Below, piece after piece: positions 60,638 through 64,000 of a DNA stretch of 64,000 bases (position 1 is its first letter; each line of letters starts with the position of its first letter). This DNA comes from Lathyrus oleraceus (taxonomy: Eukaryota; Streptophyta; Magnoliopsida; Fabales; Fabaceae): assembly GCF_024323335.1 (NCBI RefSeq), contig NC_066581.1:184094830-184158829 (forward strand). Reading direction: 5' to 3'. The notes beneath the pieces were generated by a model that saw nothing but the letters and a program-made list of their open reading frames with translations, searched no databases and was not told where the DNA came from. Both the position numbers and the translations under genes were made by a program.

Positions 60638-61490
60638 GGTCTGAAAATATTTGCAAATAAAACCTCAGTTCCTTGAATTCATTTTTCATGTGATGAATGT
60701 TATGATGCGTATGAATGCATGAATACAACAATCACAAATAAGGGATCACACACAAGGCAAACAAACAAAGGTCAAGGGATGAATCAAGTCATTGTCAAGA
60801 TCAATCATCCATTTTGATGGATTATGGTTTTCACCTTATCAACACCCAAGTTCCATTGATATTGACAAGACTTGATTGGATCAACCAAGAATCAAGGGTT
60901 TGTTGTGAGTCACGAGCATGGAGTCAGGTTAAGAACCATCCCAAAGGAGTGTACTAAGGATAAAAACATGTAAACCATGTTCTAAAAAGTTCCCAGAGTC
61001 TTAATTCCATTTATCGGATATTATAGGTTAGGATGACTGACTCATCAACCCACAATATTCTCAAGAGAAACTCGTTTAAGTGTAGTATCGCGTAACAACT
61101 GTTATCAAGTATACACTTGAACAGTCTCCGCACTACGTCCTAAGTCGGCCAAGTTGGGTTAAATATTCTACGGTCCTCGGCTTCTCGGACCCCAAATCAG
61201 AGAAAGTAACGCCTAACCACAAATAACTTATGTGACATCAATAGCTCCAAAAGGGTCTCCACTGAGTAGATGGGTCTTAAGCCAACTTGTTAAGGACTAC
61301 TCCACACAAGTCGAACATGACTATACCATCCTCCTATCTTAATTGCACTCAAGTTCGGGTTAGAACTTATCTCACCACTCAGAGATCACCAAGCACAACA
61401 AGCAAATTATATCACACAAACAAATATACAAACATCAAATGTACAATTATATACACATAAAAAAAGTAGGCTAAACCCACTGAGGACTAC
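60638..61490 (-). other. Leader between PBS and ORF1
   Basis: About 850 bp with no supported gene. Contains the 'tcccaaaggagtgtactaagg' and 'gttaggatgactgactcatc' type sequences that also occur, inverted, in the leader of the other Ogre element (8650-8950). Confidence 0.6.
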
Positions 61491-61508
61491 TCCCCAGCAG
61501 AGTCGCCA
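61491..61508 (-). other. Primer binding site of the right-hand Ogre
   Basis: Minus strand TGGCGACTCTGCTGGGGA, the classic Ogre PBS (tRNA-Arg), nine bases from the LTR end. Confidence 0.9.
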
Positions 61509-61517
61509 CTTAACTTT

Positions 61518-64000
61518 TGTAGCGGTAAATTCATGACCATTAAGCTATGGATAAACTTAACGTCAATAAAACCAGAGTTGCCACCGCGCTTTTATTGTTT
61601 CCAAAGGAAAAGGGAAAAAGTACAAACAAAACCCAAAGATAAGAAGTTTTCAAATCAAAACTAATAAAATGCCAGAGATTATAGGTAAGGAGGTTGGTTA
61701 CACAGAGGGAAGGTATTAGCACCCAAAATGTCCTAGGTACTCCTAGGGAGCCCTTTTTTTTATGTGTGTATGTGTTTTTGGTATAAAAGATGTTTGTAAT
61801 AAATAGAGTGTGAGAATGAGAAAAGAATTCATTAATATATTTTTGTGTTTGACAAGACCTTCAGACTTGTGCCTACGTACCAACATAAAAATGAGGGATC
61901 AAAACCTCGTAGTTCGTGGTATCAATTTCAAAGTGAGTGGATTGCTTTTAACAAAAACTTAAGTTTAAAAGAGGCACAAAAGACCCAAAAATTTGAATGA
62001 GTGTTAGTTCTTTTTGTCTTTTGAAATTTTAAGTCGATATAGTTCATTTACAAGTTTCATTTAAGAAAAAGAGTTTGAAATTGCAATGGCATAAGGCCAA
62101 AGTTTCTAATTTACAAAAGAGTCTAAGTTTTAGAAATCATAAGCAAAGAAGATTTTGAAAAGGGGGGAGAGATTTGAAATTTAAGAAATGGGAGGAGATG
62201 AAGAGACTAATCCTAAGCAAAAATTTAAAAGTTAAGAGTTGAAAAGATCTGACCAATGGGATGCAATCCAATAGACAAGAATGTCATATAGAAACCCATT
62301 TTTCCTTTGGACTTTAAATCAAGAAATATCAATAAGCAAGTCGCAAAATGAAGAGCAAAGCATCAAATAAAGATAGCCACATCCAAGCTAGAAACTTCAC
62401 AGTCTTCTCTTAATCTTCCCATGTATCAGATGACATACTCCTTGAATGGCTCAGAATAAGGCATTAGACACAGGTTCAAAGTAACATTTGCATCAAGACC
62501 ATGGAGCAGATGAACTCATGTGGATCTCAATACTTGCATCAGATGATTGCTCAATTCAATAACTTGGTTTCAGAAATGTTGGCATTGGCCAAGTCCTTTT
62601 GCATAAGGAATGTTGCCTAATTCTAAGTCCAAAGCTCAGATCAAATCCAACAGTCCACACAAATATTTTTTAGGGGTTTTTGTTGTTTATCAAGTATTTT
62701 AGGGTCCTAGGACCACAAACACAAACAAAATACACAAGTAAATATATACAATCACAATATATGGCTCAAGTGAGCAAAGTGAAAATGACATAAACATAAA
62801 CAAGTTAAATGATATGTAAAATGGCAAATGAAATGGTTAATGACTTGAATTTAAAGTGTATAAGGTAAATGACTTGAAATTAAGGGCAATAATAATAAAA
62901 GTTAGTCAAATTGTTAGTTGATTAGATGTTAGTGATGTTTTTGCTTTTCAATTGACTAAGTCATTCTTTGGAGAACATTCAACCCTCTATTCACAAGCAT
63001 GGATCCTTGAACCAAGACATCTTCCAAAGGAAGGAAAAAAGGCCAAGTTTCCATACAATACCATGAAATGGAGGAGATTGACAATCTCACTTACTAGAAT
63101 GTTATGCTTTTGGGTCAAAATTTAGTGCTATGTTAAGAAATCGTAATTGGACTTATGTAGAAGTCACAACTATCTGAGGCCAGGCAATAAAAAAGTTGGT
63201 GTTAATGCATGTTAGAGATATGGTATAATGAACCATACTCCTAAAATATACCACACACAAAAAGAAAATGATCAAAGGATGGACCTAATCTCATCCATAC
63301 TTGTATTGGTTCATCTAACACAAAGTTATTGATGAACCAATTAGCCTTAGGATATTGAGACTTCATTGGTCAATGAGAGGAATGGGATAGAATGGGATTG
63401 AAGATGAAGAGGGAGGGGAAATGAGACAAACACAAATTGGTCATGGGAGGAATTTTATCAAATTAAATTCATTCATTTATTTTGGGAAATGAAATGTACA
63501 TTTCATCAATCCCTTAAATCCAATGATTTTAATCCAACAAAAGTCAAATAAACCTTGACCAAGGCCCAAACACATATTCAAACTTCACAAGTCAATAAAA
63601 ATGGCTCAACATAATTTCTACACAATTAATCAATTAAAAAAACAAATTAAAATGCATTTAAATTAAATTTTGTTTGATCAAAAACATAAAACCTCTTCAA
63701 AATACCAAATAAATGGCCAAGAGATTTATCATAGGTCAAACAAGGTCAAAGGACATTGGACAAAAAAACTCATTATTTTTGAAAAGTCGGAAGTATTTTT
63801 AAATAATTGAAAATATGCACAAAAACAATTAAATCATGAAAAATATCAAAACTAATCCAAAAAATAATTTTCATTTAGAAAATGAAAGAGGAAAATATTT
63901 GAAATTTTTGGTGAAAGTCCCATATTTTTTGGAATAATAATGAAATTAATATGAATTAATTAAAAATAAGCAATTAAATGAAATAATCTGAAATTCAAAA
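61518..64000 (-). repeat. 5' LTR of the right-hand Ogre, running off the window
   Basis: Its inner end on the minus strand is CCGCTACA at 61518. 62945-64000 is colinear with LTR B (41193-42260); the missing outer 2.3 kb should lie just right of the window and begin TGTAAGACCCC. TGGCAACTCT (minus strand) at 61574-61583 is a one-mismatch copy of the PBS core inside U5. No genes. Confidence 0.9.

Larger units (their letters stand above)
44526..61517 (-). mobile_element. Internal region of a complete but inactivated Ogre element
   Basis: On the minus strand: PBS (61508-61491), ORF1 (60637-59306), gag (58836-58661 plus 54102 to about 53000), protease, intron (51001-50742), RT, RNase H, second RNase H, integrase (to 47306), long 3' UTR, PPT. 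About 12.4 kb once the solo LTR at 54103-58660 is taken out, the usual size for Ogre. At least ten in-frame stops or frameshifts are spread over ORF1, gag, protease and RT, so it is dead. Confidence 0.93.

Overview
The window is nuclear DNA of a large-genome plant, most likely a Fabeae legume (Pisum, Vicia or Lathyrus type). The evidence is a dense nest of giant Ogre/Tat Ty3-gypsy elements with their TGTCATACCCC-type LTRs, a PBS matching tRNA-Arg, the extra ORF1 and the intron in gag-pol. I find no host gene, tRNA, rRNA or organelle insert. Nearly every base belongs to a retrotransposon or a relic of one.

Left third (1-26 kb): the last 116 bases of an Ogre-type element run into its long 3' LTR (from 117). 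That LTR is split by two insertions with perfect target duplications. The first is a young, internally deleted, non-autonomous Ogre element at 6358-16042 (TSD GACGA), with 2.05 kb LTRs, gag, a retained intron, shredded pol and a 3' UTR minisatellite. The second is a Tekay-type chromovirus on the minus strand at 17333-25874 (TSD CTAAT). It has nearly identical 2003-bp LTRs and one unbroken 1463-residue Gag-Pol with a C-terminal chromodomain-like segment, and is the only element here that looks able to move by itself.

Middle (26-36.5 kb): a decayed Ty1/copia 3' end (26106-27810), AT-rich sequence without genes, and a minus-strand LINE cut into pieces (29676-30690 and 35640-36536). Between the LINE pieces lie an unassigned repeat and a 4.1 kb Ogre-type solo LTR at 31421-35546 (TSD TTATG).

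Right part (36.5-64 kb): a LINE reverse transcriptase is broken at 36537 by an Ogre-type LTR on the plus strand. This LTR meets, tail to tail near 41188, the truncated 3' LTR of a complete but dead Ogre element on the minus strand (3' UTR, integrase, second RNase H, RNase H, RT, intron, protease, gag, ORF1, PBS; its 5' LTR leaves the window at 64000). Its gag is split by a further solo LTR at 54103-58660 (TSD GCAGC).

The most unusual signal is architectural. Three sequence-unrelated repeats carry pairs of self-complementary boxes whose centres are exactly 21 bp apart, in arrays. They are GTTAACCGGTTAAC in the Tekay LTR (four pairs, exact 72-bp period), AATCGATT at 31.0 kb (four pairs), and CTAG-centred boxes in the non-autonomous Ogre LTR. 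A second recurrent signal is a partial copy of the primer binding site inside the U5 of every Ogre-type LTR end examined.
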